From assembly GCA_041675865.1 (NCBI GenBank), contig JBAYTA010000043.1, positions 1 to 14,869 of the forward strand: a stretch of 14,869 nt of DNA. Direction: 5' to 3'. The translations under genes and the position numbers were made by a program. The notes under the pieces are model-generated. The model made no database searches and was not told the origin of the DNA. It saw only the letters and a list, made by a program, of their open reading frames with translations. This document shows positions 7,164 through 14,827 of this stretch, in pieces (the stretch's first letter is position 1; the number at the start of each line of letters is the position of its first letter). Source of the stretch: DUVT01 sp041675865 (GTDB taxonomy: Bacteria; Bacillota_I; Bacilli_A; ML615J-28; CAG-698).

Positions 7164-8071
7164 CTTTTCATCTCATTATATATTAACATTAATATATACC
7201 TCTTCTCTAATTCTGTATATAAGTCTCTAAATTTCAAATAATCAAATAATTCAACTTTTGAAGCAACTCGCATAACATATTTAATTTTTGTAAATAACTC
7301 AATCCATTCCGCAAACGATAATGCAACAACATAATCAGAGTTTAAGAAATAATTAAATTTATAACTATTTCTTAGTTCTTTATTATTTGAATTTTCAAAA
7401 CAATCCATAAGTGCATTAACCGTATCAACAATTAAATCACCACTATTATAATAAATATAGTCATATGCTTCAGATAAATTTTTATACCCATCAATGATTT
7501 TTTTTATATTTTTATTTAATGCATCTAATTCTTGATAAGATTTATCATTACAAATACTAAATGATGCCATCTTTAAATGTTTATAGTATCTTGCTTTCAA
7601 ATCTGCTAATTCTAACTCTATATTATTATAAAAAGTTATTAAATCATTAATAGCTATCGAAACACTTTCTAATTCATGGTCTGATGCTTCAATGTATTTA
7701 ATAAGTTCAATTCGTCTTTTTATATCATCATGCATTTTCTTCATACGATTGATTTGTTTATCAAGTACAATCATTTTTTCATTAAACTTATTATCTTTAT
7801 CTGCAGATCTTGAAAATAGTTTTAAAAAATTATATGTATGAAAAAGAAACCCAAATTTCTTTTCAATATTATCGTTTGTATTTATTAACTTATTTTTTTG
7901 CTCTTCTTCACTCACACAGTCTTTCAAACTAAATTTATCAGCTTGATATTCAACTCTTTCGTAATATATTTCCTCATCTTTTGCTATCTGTGAAGATTTA
8001 TTAACAGGACCATCTGGCATTTTAATGTCAATGGTCTCTTTTTGCTTTTTAAAAAAAGAAAATAGTTTCAT
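7160..8071 (-). CDS. Unknown helical protein, first gene of the rsmB operon
   Basis: 303 aa; I do not recognise the family. The first 11 residues (MKLFSFFKKQK) are short, aromatic and basic and could touch a membrane, but there is no signal peptide or transmembrane segment. Residues 12-75 are polar and probably disordered. Residues about 95-210 are strongly helical with coiled-coil character (DKQINRMKKMHDDIKRRIEL). The C-terminal 90 residues are helical and rich in Tyr and Phe. AGGAAA precedes the ATG, and an extended -10 promoter lies 26-34 nt upstream of the ATG. It overlaps the PHP gene by 4 nt, so the two are coupled and probably act together or are at least co-made. No catalytic motif is seen. 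Confidence 0.8.
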   Translation of the reverse strand: MKLFSFFKKQKETIDIKMPDGPVNKSSQIAKDEEIYYERVEYQADKFSLKDCVSEEEQKNKLINTNDNIEKKFGFLFHTYNFLKLFSRSADKDNKFNEKMIVLDKQINRMKKMHDDIKRRIELIKYIEASDHELESVSIAINDLITFYNNIELELADLKARYYKHLKMASFSICNDKSYQELDALNKNIKKIIDGYKNLSEAYDYIYYNSGDLIVDTVNALMDCFENSNNKELRNSYKFNYFLNSDYVVALSFAEWIELFTKIKYVMRVASKVELFDYLKFRDLYTELEKRYILMLIYNEMKR

Positions 8072-8096
8072 ATATCTTTCCTTTCACCTTATATAT

Positions 8097-8105
8097 ATTA
8101 TAACA
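8097..8105 (-). promoter_or_regulatory. Extended -10 promoter of the rsmB operon
   Basis: In the minus direction the sequence reads TGTTATAAT, that is TG-N-TATAAT, an extended -10 element, with the ATG of the 303-aa gene 26 nt downstream. No consensus -35 lies 16-18 nt before it, which extended -10 promoters do not need. Confidence 0.65.
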
Positions 8106-8141
8106 AAATTTTAGGAATTTTTAAATATTAACTTCAATTTA

Positions 8142-8183
8142 TTTTAATTTATAAACTTTACATTTTTAATTTATAAACTTTAC
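8142..8183. repeat. Two 20-nt direct repeats between divergent promoters
   Basis: The 20-mer TTTTAATTTATAAACTTTAC occurs perfectly at 8142-8161 and 8164-8183, a 22-nt period, about two helical turns. Each copy contains the palindrome TTTATAAA. They lie between the extended -10 of the minus-strand operon and the -35 of the plus-strand 84-aa gene, a good place for a regulator site or an AT-rich UP-element. Confidence 0.75.
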
Positions 8184-8191
8184 GAATAAAC

Positions 8192-8220
8192 TTGATAAAT
8201 ATAGAAATATTTGGTATTAT
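8192..8220 (+). promoter_or_regulatory. Promoter of the 84-aa gene
   Basis: TTGATA (8192-8197), a 17-nt spacer, and TATTAT (8215-8220) form a near-consensus sigma-A promoter. The ATG at 8253 is 33 nt downstream of the -10. Confidence 0.8.
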
Positions 8221-8252
8221 AAGTGAAAGAGCTTTCATTGTGGAGGGAAAAT

Positions 8253-8507
8253 ATGCAAAGTTACACTTATGAAGAGTATCGCAAAGAACTGAACAGATAC
8301 AACGAAATTGTAGTCTACGCTTTAATCAGAAAAAACTTTTTACATGAAGATGATCATACACCTCTATACTCATTAGATATAGAAGTAGAAATTCTTCCTA
8401 AAACTGATGAAGAAATTGAAAAAACTATTACTACACAATTAATCAAATCTCCAGATTTTGATAAAGTAGTAGAATGTTACAACAATATAGGTAAAATAAA
8501 GGAATAA
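8253..8507 (+). CDS. Small acidic protein of unknown function
   Basis: 84 aa; family not recognised. The ATG at 8253 is chosen because GGAGGG lies 5 nt before it; a GTG at 8223 has no such site and sits at the likely transcription start. The protein is soluble, probably alpha/beta: a Tyr-rich N-terminal helix (YEEYRKELNRYNEIVVYAL), a strand-like middle (YSLDIEVEILP) and a C-terminal helix rich in acidic residues and Lys. It has no membrane segment, Cys cluster or helix-turn-helix. It is monocistronic, with its own near-consensus promoter and a strong terminator, and is the only complete plus-strand gene in the window. The strong promoter and ribosome binding site suggest good expression. Confidence 0.8.
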   Translation: MQSYTYEEYRKELNRYNEIVVYALIRKNFLHEDDHTPLYSLDIEVEILPKTDEEIEKTITTQLIKSPDFDKVVECYNNIGKIKE

Positions 8508-8532
8508 TTAGGTTTATTCAAAGGGTTAAACT

Positions 8533-8564
8533 AAAAAGGTCTACTCAGGTGAATAGACCTTTTT
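8533..8564. terminator. Bidirectional terminator between convergent genes
   Basis: AAAAAGGTCTA (8533-8543) pairs perfectly with TAGACCTTTTT (8554-8564), and T-runs follow on both strands. It lies 25 nt after the stop of the 84-aa gene and 6 nt after the stop of the 805-aa gene, so it serves both. Confidence 0.9.
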
Positions 8565-8570
8565 TTATTT

Positions 8571-10988
8571 TTATAACTCTATTAAGTTATTCAATGTTTC
8601 TTCAAAATTTAACCAGTTAATATTATCTAATATAAATAAATCTTTACCACTTATCTTATTAATCAATAAACCTAAATGCTTATATACTCCAAGTTCACTA
8701 AATAAATCATTAATCTGCTTTATTAGAGAATCTAATTCTTCACTAGCACTACTCCTTAAATACTCAATATATAGTTTGCTAATTAAACCAAATAGTATTC
8801 CAGATTTATATCCAGTTTTGGTTTGTATAATAATAGCTTCATTAGCAGTTAATAAAGCTTCACCAAATTTTGAAAGTCTACTTAAAGCAATTGCTCTTGC
8901 AGCTAGAGTTTTTCCTATTTCCACATTAGATTTTATAGCTTTATTAATCTCTAATGATTTTTCTGAATACTCTAGTGCTACTAGAGGATCTATAAATGCA
9001 TAAGATTCTGTTAGATTAGTATAGATATTACCCATTATTTTTAAATCATTTTTTGATTCATTTTCTAATATATAATTATAGATTCTAATTGCTTTATCGT
9101 ACATATAGTTAAATCTAAATATATGTGCTTTAACTCTTAAAACTTCCATTTTAATTTCAGATTCAACTAAACTATTAAGATCTATTCTATTAACTAATTC
9201 TAAAGACTTTATGAAGTCTCCTTTTAAAAACATTATATCTGCATATTTTATCCTAGCAAGATGAACTGTTCTTAGTTCAATTTCACTAGCACCAAACAAT
9301 TCATAGTCATCAATAATTTCTTTATATTTAGCCATTGCTAAATCATAATTTCCAAGTAAATGGAGAACTTGTGTATATATAAATTCATAACTAGATTCCA
9401 ATTTACCAAAAACATTACTCTTAAAGCCATTTGCTTTTTCATTTTCATAAAACTCTTTAGCTTCTTTTATTTTACCTATTCTTCTAAAATACAAAACTTT
9501 ATAGTAATTATAAAAAGGTAAAAAATGACTATTTGTTTTATTTGCATTAATAATGACTTTTTCAATATTACTTCCATATCCACGGTCAATTAATCTTGCA
9601 ACCATATAAAGTACATCTTCTATTTCATTTAATTCAAATGGTCTTTCAGTTCTTCCATATAAATATATTATTTGATTAAAGTAATGGATATAATGTTCAT
9701 CTTCAATTTTGATTACTTCATTTAAATATTTTCTAATAACACCACAAATTCCTGTAATATTATCATTCATCCCGCATTCAAAAATATGTGCTTTTATACT
9801 TGAATCTATTTTTTTATATTCATTGTTGTCAATAAATAAAGATAATTCTAAAAATTCTTTCAAATGAAGTTTAGAAATTGCAATATTTTTTTGCTTAGCA
9901 AGATATTCCACAAAATTAATTTCAAAAGTATTTAAGTACGATAAATAAAGAACTAAATCTCTTTCTTGAGGATCTAAGTGCCTTAGATAGCGATCAATTA
10001 TTTCTCTAATTGATAAGTTTCTAAAATCAAAATTATCACTATTAACATAAAGATCTGCACACATATCTAAATATAGAGGAATTCCTAGCGATAAATTTGC
10101 TACCTCTTCTACAATCTCTTCTTCTTTAATCGGAACAGTTCTTAAGAATAATTTAGAATCTTCTAAGCTTAACTTATCTAAATAGTATTGATATACATAT
10201 TTTGAAATTTCCGGATATTTTTGTTCTACATTTAGCTTATCTCTTGCTGCAATAACTAATAATATAGAATTAGTATTATTAAAGAAATCAATTAACCACT
10301 TTAAGGCATCATCAGAAATACTCATATCCTTAATTCTCTTAAGCATACTTTCAAAATCATCCAAGAAAAAGATGATTTTTTTATTATTCTCATTTATTCC
10401 TGCTGCTAACATTTTCGGTAAAAATTTATAAATTTCATTAGCATCTAGTGCTTCTATACTCTTAAAATCTTCTTCGTATTTTTTATACTTCAAAAAACTA
10501 CTTGCTTTTTTGATACCTTTATATATATTTTTCGCAAGACTATAATAAGGTATTAATTCTGATGCACCAGTATCACTTAGACTAATTAAAGCATCACCAA
10601 TTCCACTTTTCATGCTCTTAACTTTTTCTAAAATATCTTTATGATTAAAACCATTTTTTATATAATACTGAATTAAAGCATAATCAAAAAAAGTAAAATC
10701 AATATTATCTAGTTGTTTTCTCATACTTAAGATAATTTTTACAGGGCTATCAAATTCATAAATATCGAAATTAACTTGGATTAAGGTAATGGAATCATTT
10801 TTTTCTTCCATATATTTCATTTCTTTTAAAAATCTAGTTTTACCAATTCCACCAATCCCATAAAAGCTTACTATTTTTTTATAATCTTTTAATTCTTTTA
10901 ATCTTTTAAATTCATTTTCTAGATATTCCTTTGGTTCAACTCGATCAGTAAAAATTTTATTTGCTTTTTGAAATTTACTTAAGTACAT
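8571..10988 (-). CDS. STAND-type NTPase with TPR-like repeats
   Basis: 805 aa. The N-terminus (FTDRVEPKEYLENEF, 13-27) leads straight into an AAA/STAND NTPase: Walker A GIGGIGKTR (44-52), Walker B KIIFFLDDFE (204-213), an arginine-containing AARD (247-250) resembling the sensor/RNBS-B motif, and the GxP motif LSLGIPL (299-305) typical of NB-ARC and MalT-like ATPases. From about 430 to 800 the protein is helical with repeat-like units of TPR type (for example RRIGKIKEAKEFYENE, LLGNYDLAMAKYKEI, FLKGDFIKSLELVN). There is no N-terminal effector domain, C-terminal helix-turn-helix or membrane segment. STAND proteins are ligand-gated switches in regulation, cell death or phage defence; which applies here is unknown. 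AGAGG precedes the ATG, and the start overlaps the upstream oxidoreductase-like gene by 10 nt. Confidence 0.88.
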   Translation of the reverse strand: MYLSKFQKANKIFTDRVEPKEYLENEFKRLKELKDYKKIVSFYGIGGIGKTRFLKEMKYMEEKNDSITLIQVNFDIYEFDSPVKIILSMRKQLDNIDFTFFDYALIQYYIKNGFNHKDILEKVKSMKSGIGDALISLSDTGASELIPYYSLAKNIYKGIKKASSFLKYKKYEEDFKSIEALDANEIYKFLPKMLAAGINENNKKIIFFLDDFESMLKRIKDMSISDDALKWLIDFFNNTNSILLVIAARDKLNVEQKYPEISKYVYQYYLDKLSLEDSKLFLRTVPIKEEEIVEEVANLSLGIPLYLDMCADLYVNSDNFDFRNLSIREIIDRYLRHLDPQERDLVLYLSYLNTFEINFVEYLAKQKNIAISKLHLKEFLELSLFIDNNEYKKIDSSIKAHIFECGMNDNITGICGVIRKYLNEVIKIEDEHYIHYFNQIIYLYGRTERPFELNEIEDVLYMVARLIDRGYGSNIEKVIINANKTNSHFLPFYNYYKVLYFRRIGKIKEAKEFYENEKANGFKSNVFGKLESSYEFIYTQVLHLLGNYDLAMAKYKEIIDDYELFGASEIELRTVHLARIKYADIMFLKGDFIKSLELVNRIDLNSLVESEIKMEVLRVKAHIFRFNYMYDKAIRIYNYILENESKNDLKIMGNIYTNLTESYAFIDPLVALEYSEKSLEINKAIKSNVEIGKTLAARAIALSRLSKFGEALLTANEAIIIQTKTGYKSGILFGLISKLYIEYLRSSASEELDSLIKQINDLFSELGVYKHLGLLINKISGKDLFILDNINWLNFEETLNNLIEL

Positions 10989-11872
10989 ATTTCCTCTCTT
11001 TCCAAAAGCTTTTTGTGAATTTCTAAAACTTCTTTTAGTACTTGTTGTTCATTATTAAATATTTTAAAAAAGTTATTATAGTGAGTCAGTAATCTTTCGC
11101 TTGTGTTTTTAAAAACTAAATTACCATTAACAATAATTTCTTGATTACTATGCTGAACTTTAATTAAATCTGAATTAGTTTTAATAATAGTCTCTTTATT
11201 ATTTATTTCATTCCAGTTTATTTCAATTATTACTCTTTTCCCAAAATAACTATATACCCTTAAATTATAAATATTCACACCATTCTTTTCTCTTTCCTCT
11301 ATCTTCTCTAATTTTAATTTAGAAACATCAAGAAAAAGTGAAAGAAAACTAAGGGCATTTGGTGCACTATCCATCCATGCACCTCCTAGAGACTTTCCAT
11401 CTTTTGTTATTTGATTATTAATAAAATAGGGGTCTTGGATATTAATATAAATATCTTGAAAATTTGATAAATCAAACCGTTCTTTTAAGTATAAAACTTC
11501 ACTTCCATATCTGTAGTGATATACAATATTTAATTTTCTTTTATTATATATTGTATAATCTAAGATTTCTTTTACTTCATCTAAATTAAGTGAAACTAAT
11601 TTATCAACAAGAATTTTAATATCAGAATCTATAAAGTACTTAATAATTTCACTATGCCTCTCATATGGTGTAAGAATACATAGTAAATCAATGTCTTCTT
11701 TTTTTAAATCTTGATAATCTTTATAAAGTTTTACACCTTGACCTTTTAAATTTAAATATTGTCTTGTCTCTTCTAAGTCTACTCCTGCAACTAATGTATA
11801 ATTAGGACTAGAACTAAATACTTGAATATAATATTTTGAAACATTTCCTAAACCAATAATAGCAACTTTCAT
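10979..11872 (-). CDS. Gfo/Idh/MocA-like NAD(P)-binding protein with altered active site
   Basis: 297 aa. An N-terminal Rossmann fold is shown by VAIIGLGNVSKYY (3-15), Asp32 after strand 2 (AGVDLEE, acidic residue for the ribose) and the family pattern CILTPYERHSEIIKYFI (65-81). The usual EKP motif reads DKL (90-92), keeping the Lys. The second-domain motif, normally GGGxxxDxGxH, reads GGAWMDSAPN (163-172), so the usual catalytic His is Asn172. It may bind NAD(P) or a sugar-like ligand without normal dehydrogenase activity, or use another substrate; this is inference. Family members are usually 330-380 aa, so it is short. AAGGAG lies 7 nt before the ATG, with a consensus promoter upstream. 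It is translationally coupled to the STAND NTPase gene. Confidence 0.82.
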   Translation of the reverse strand: MKVAIIGLGNVSKYYIQVFSSSPNYTLVAGVDLEETRQYLNLKGQGVKLYKDYQDLKKEDIDLLCILTPYERHSEIIKYFIDSDIKILVDKLVSLNLDEVKEILDYTIYNKRKLNIVYHYRYGSEVLYLKERFDLSNFQDIYINIQDPYFINNQITKDGKSLGGAWMDSAPNALSFLSLFLDVSKLKLEKIEEREKNGVNIYNLRVYSYFGKRVIIEINWNEINNKETIIKTNSDLIKVQHSNQEIIVNGNLVFKNTSERLLTHYNNFFKIFNNEQQVLKEVLEIHKKLLEREEICT

Positions 11873-11892
11873 AATCTGGCTCCTTAATCTAA

Positions 11893-11921
11893 ATTATATG
11901 TTTTTTTACCAATTTTTTCAA
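11893..11921 (-). promoter_or_regulatory. Promoter of the oxidoreductase-STAND pair
   Basis: In the minus direction: TTGAAA (11921-11916), a 17-nt spacer, and a perfect TATAAT (11898-11893), 20 nt before the ATG at 11872. It begins just after the eno terminator, so the pair is transcribed on its own. Confidence 0.85.
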
Positions 11922-11931
11922 GTGTATCTTA

Positions 11932-11966
11932 GAAAAAGAAAAAGATCATTGGAAAACCCAATGATC
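11932..11966 (-). terminator. Terminator of the gpmI-eno unit
   Basis: GATCATTGG (11944-11952) and CCAATGATC (11958-11966) form a perfect 9-bp stem with a 5-nt loop. In the minus direction TTTTTCTTTTTCT follows. It starts 16 nt after the eno stop codon. Confidence 0.93.
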
Positions 11967-11982
11967 AATTAATCTCATTTTA

Positions 11983-13278
11983 CTATTTTTTTAAGTTATA
12001 GAATGCTTTTAATCCACTATAAACTGCAGTTGAACCAAGTTCATCTTCAATTCTTAATAATTGATTGTATTTCGCAATTCTATCTGTTCTAGAAAGTGAT
12101 CCAGTCTTAATTTGACCAGTATTTAAAGCAACTGCGATATCTGCAATTGTTGTATCTTCAGTTTCACCAGAACGATGACTTACAACAGCTGTATATCCTG
12201 CTTTTTTAGCCATTTCAATAGCTTCAAATGTTTCAGTTAAAGTACCAATTTGGTTTACTTTAATTAAAATTGAGTTAGCAACACCCATTTCAATACCTTT
12301 AGATAAACGTTCTGTGTTAGTTACGAATAAGTCATCACCAACTAATTGAACTTTGTCACCTAAAAGATCAGTTAAGTATTTCCAACCTTCCCAATCATTT
12401 TCATCTAATCCATCTTCAATTGAGATAATTGGATATTTGTCTACTAATTCTTTATAGAAATCAGATAATCCTTTGGAATCAAATGATTTTCCACCTTCAC
12501 CAGCTAAAACATATTGTTTAGTTTTCTTATCATAGAATTCACTTGATGCAACGTCCATAGCTAAGAATACATCTTTACCAGGAACATAACCTGCTTTTTC
12601 AATTGCTTCTAAGATAACTTTAATTGCTTCTTCATTTGATTTTAAGTTAGGTGCAAATCCACCTTCATCACCAACAGCAGTATTTAACCCCATACCTTTT
12701 AATACACTCTTTAAACTATGGAATACTTCTGCACCCATTCTTAGAGCTTCAGTAAATGATGGAGCTCCAACTGGCATTATCATAAATTCTTGGAAATCAA
12801 CATTATTATCTGCATGGCTTCCACCATTTAAGATATTCATCATTGGTGTAGGTAATTCTTTACCATTAAATCCACCTAAGTAATTGTATAATGAAAGTCC
12901 TGATAATTCACTAGCAGCTCTTGCAACAGCCATTGATACACCTAAGATTGCATTAGCTCCAAGCTTTCCTTTATTTGGAGTTCCATCTAATTCAATCATT
13001 AATTGATCGATTCCTACTTGATCAAAAACATTCATTCCAATAATTTCTGGAGCTATAATGTCATTAACATTATCAACAGCTGTTAATACACCTTTTCCTA
13101 AATAACGACTTTTATCTCCATCACGTAATTCAACAGCTTCATGTTCTCCTGTTGATGCACCACTTGGTACCATTGCACGTCCGAAAGCTTCACTTTCAGT
13201 GTAAACTTCAACTTCAATTGTTGGATTGCCGCGTGAGTCCATTACTTCACGTGCATAAACTTCTTTAATAAATGGCAT
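11983..13278 (-). CDS. eno: Enolase (phosphopyruvate hydratase)
   Basis: 431 aa, full length. It converts 2-phosphoglycerate to phosphoenolpyruvate in glycolysis. Key residues are all present: the mobile loop SGASTGEHEAVELRDGD (39-55), His155 (NGGSHADNN), catalytic Glu205 (GDEGGF), Mg ligands Asp242, Glu288 (SIEDG) and Asp315 (VGDDLF), catalytic Lys340 (IKVNQIGT), and the signature SHRSGETEDT (367-376) with Lys391. GAAAGGAAA lies before the ATG. It starts 16 nt after gpmI and ends in a strong terminator. The codons are more regular than those of the accessory genes, as expected for a highly expressed protein. In many Bacilli eno is the last gene of the gap-pgk-tpi-pgm-eno run; only the last two are visible here. 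Confidence 0.98.
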   Translation of the reverse strand: MPFIKEVYAREVMDSRGNPTIEVEVYTESEAFGRAMVPSGASTGEHEAVELRDGDKSRYLGKGVLTAVDNVNDIIAPEIIGMNVFDQVGIDQLMIELDGTPNKGKLGANAILGVSMAVARAASELSGLSLYNYLGGFNGKELPTPMMNILNGGSHADNNVDFQEFMIMPVGAPSFTEALRMGAEVFHSLKSVLKGMGLNTAVGDEGGFAPNLKSNEEAIKVILEAIEKAGYVPGKDVFLAMDVASSEFYDKKTKQYVLAGEGGKSFDSKGLSDFYKELVDKYPIISIEDGLDENDWEGWKYLTDLLGDKVQLVGDDLFVTNTERLSKGIEMGVANSILIKVNQIGTLTETFEAIEMAKKAGYTAVVSHRSGETEDTTIADIAVALNTGQIKTGSLSRTDRIAKYNQLLRIEDELGSTAVYSGLKAFYNLKK

Positions 13279-13294
13279 TTTAATAATTTCCTTT

Positions 13295-14809
13295 CTATTT
13301 TTTTATTAAACTTTTACCGCTCATTTTTGCGGGTTTATCAATACCTAATAAATCTAACATAGTAGGAGCTACATCAGCTAAAATCCCACTATTAATTTCA
13401 ATACCTTTTTTAGTAATTATACATGGAACTGGATTAGTTGTATGAGCAGAAAATGGTGTTCCATCTTCCCCTAATAATTTTTCTGCATTTCCATGATCGG
13501 CTAGTACTATTAATGTTCCATTAACATCTTTAGCTGCTTTATATATTCTACCTAAACATTCATCTACTACTTCAACAGCTCTTTTTGCAGCTGCAAATAC
13601 AGTAGTATGGCCAACCATATCACAGTTAGCAAAGTTTAAAATTATTGTATCATATTCATCTTTTTCAATAGCAGCAATTACTTTATCTGTAACTTCATAT
13701 GCACTCATTTCTGGTAATAGATCATATGTAGCTACTTTTGGAGAAGGAACTAATATTCTAGTAGCCCCAGGAATTTCCTTATCTTCTCCTCCATCAAAGA
13801 AATATGTAACATGTGCGTATTTTTCAGTTTCCGCAATTCTTAATTGTTTTAAATTATTTCTAGAAATAACTTCTCCATAAGTATCATCTAGTTCTTGCAA
13901 ATCAAAGACGATATCGCCTTTCACATTCTCACTATATAACATCATACTTACAAAGTTTAAATTTTTGAAATGTTTCTTTGTATCAATATCTACTAAATCT
14001 GGATTTGTAAGTGCTGTAGAAATTTGAATTGCTCTATCAGGTCTAAAGTTAGCAAAGATTATACTATCATTATCATTAATATTGCTATCTTCATTAACAA
14101 TAAAAGGCACTACAAATTCATCATTTACTCGAGCAGCATATGAAGCATTTATTCCTTCATCTACACCTTTTACTGGTGCATCATTGTATACTAGGGCATC
14201 ATAAGCTTTTTTAGTTCTAGCATAGTTTTTATCTCTATCCATAGCATAGTATCTACCACTTACTACACCAATTTTACTATTTCCTAATTCTTTTAATTTA
14301 GCTTCTAATTCATGAAGATAAGTAAGTGCGCTTTGTGGTGGAACATCTCGTCCATCTAAAAAGGCATGAACAACAACTTCCTTAATCCCACTTTCTACAC
14401 CTTTTTCTAAAAGGTATAAGATGTGATTTATATGAGAATGAACTCCTCCATCACTTAATAACCCCATAATATGTAGTTTGGAGTTATTTTTTAATGCATG
14501 TTTTATTGCTTTGTCAATTGCTGGCATTTTAATAAGTTCATCATTCTTTACAGAGATATTAACTCTTGTAAGACTTTGGTAAACTATTCTTCCAGCTCCT
14601 AGATTTAAATGACCTACTTCACTATTACCCATTTGTCCTTCAGGAAGACCTACATCTTCACCACTTGTTCCAAGTGTAGTACTAGGATAATTTGCAAATA
14701 AGTAATCCATTGTAGGTTTGTTTGCAGCCATAACTGCATTACCATCAACTTGTTTACTTATTCCATAGCCATCTAGGATAATAAGCATAACTAAATTTTT
14801 TTTGCTCAT
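13295..14809 (-). CDS. gpmI: 2,3-bisphosphoglycerate-independent phosphoglycerate mutase
   Basis: 504 aa with the start at 14809 (MSKKNLVMLIILDGYG), chosen because AAAGGAG lies 9 nt before it and the family starts just before LDGYG. An in-frame ATG at 14839 lies inside the tandem repeat. It interconverts 3- and 2-phosphoglycerate with two Mn ions. Residues: Asp13, the phosphoserine nucleophile Ser63 (GQMGNSEVGHLNLGAG), His124 (SDGGVHSH), DGRD (152-155), GRYYAMDRD (185-193), Lys330 (ETEKYAHVTYFF), Asp397 and His401 (CDMVGHT), Asp438/His439 (ADHGNAE) and His456 (AHTTNP). The NYANPDMVGHTG signature is slightly changed (NFANCDMVGHTT). It is followed 16 nt later by eno, the next enzyme of the pathway. 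The promoter must lie beyond the window or in the repeat. Confidence 0.97.
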   Translation of the reverse strand: MSKKNLVMLIILDGYGISKQVDGNAVMAANKPTMDYLFANYPSTTLGTSGEDVGLPEGQMGNSEVGHLNLGAGRIVYQSLTRVNISVKNDELIKMPAIDKAIKHALKNNSKLHIMGLLSDGGVHSHINHILYLLEKGVESGIKEVVVHAFLDGRDVPPQSALTYLHELEAKLKELGNSKIGVVSGRYYAMDRDKNYARTKKAYDALVYNDAPVKGVDEGINASYAARVNDEFVVPFIVNEDSNINDNDSIIFANFRPDRAIQISTALTNPDLVDIDTKKHFKNLNFVSMMLYSENVKGDIVFDLQELDDTYGEVISRNNLKQLRIAETEKYAHVTYFFDGGEDKEIPGATRILVPSPKVATYDLLPEMSAYEVTDKVIAAIEKDEYDTIILNFANCDMVGHTTVFAAAKRAVEVVDECLGRIYKAAKDVNGTLIVLADHGNAEKLLGEDGTPFSAHTTNPVPCIITKKGIEINSGILADVAPTMLDLLGIDKPAKMSGKSLIKK

Positions 14810-14827
14810 CAGATTTTGCTCCTTTTC

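Noticed and set aside
8142..8183. Start of a CRISPR array
   Set aside because: Only two copies with a 2-nt gap; no spacers and no cas genes.
8223..8252. GTG start for the small plus-strand gene
   Set aside because: It lies three bases after the -10 element, hence at or before the transcription start, and has no ribosome binding site.
8776..9003. Plus-strand frame of 75 codons within the STAND gene
   Set aside because: Antisense shadow of the TPR region, no start signal.
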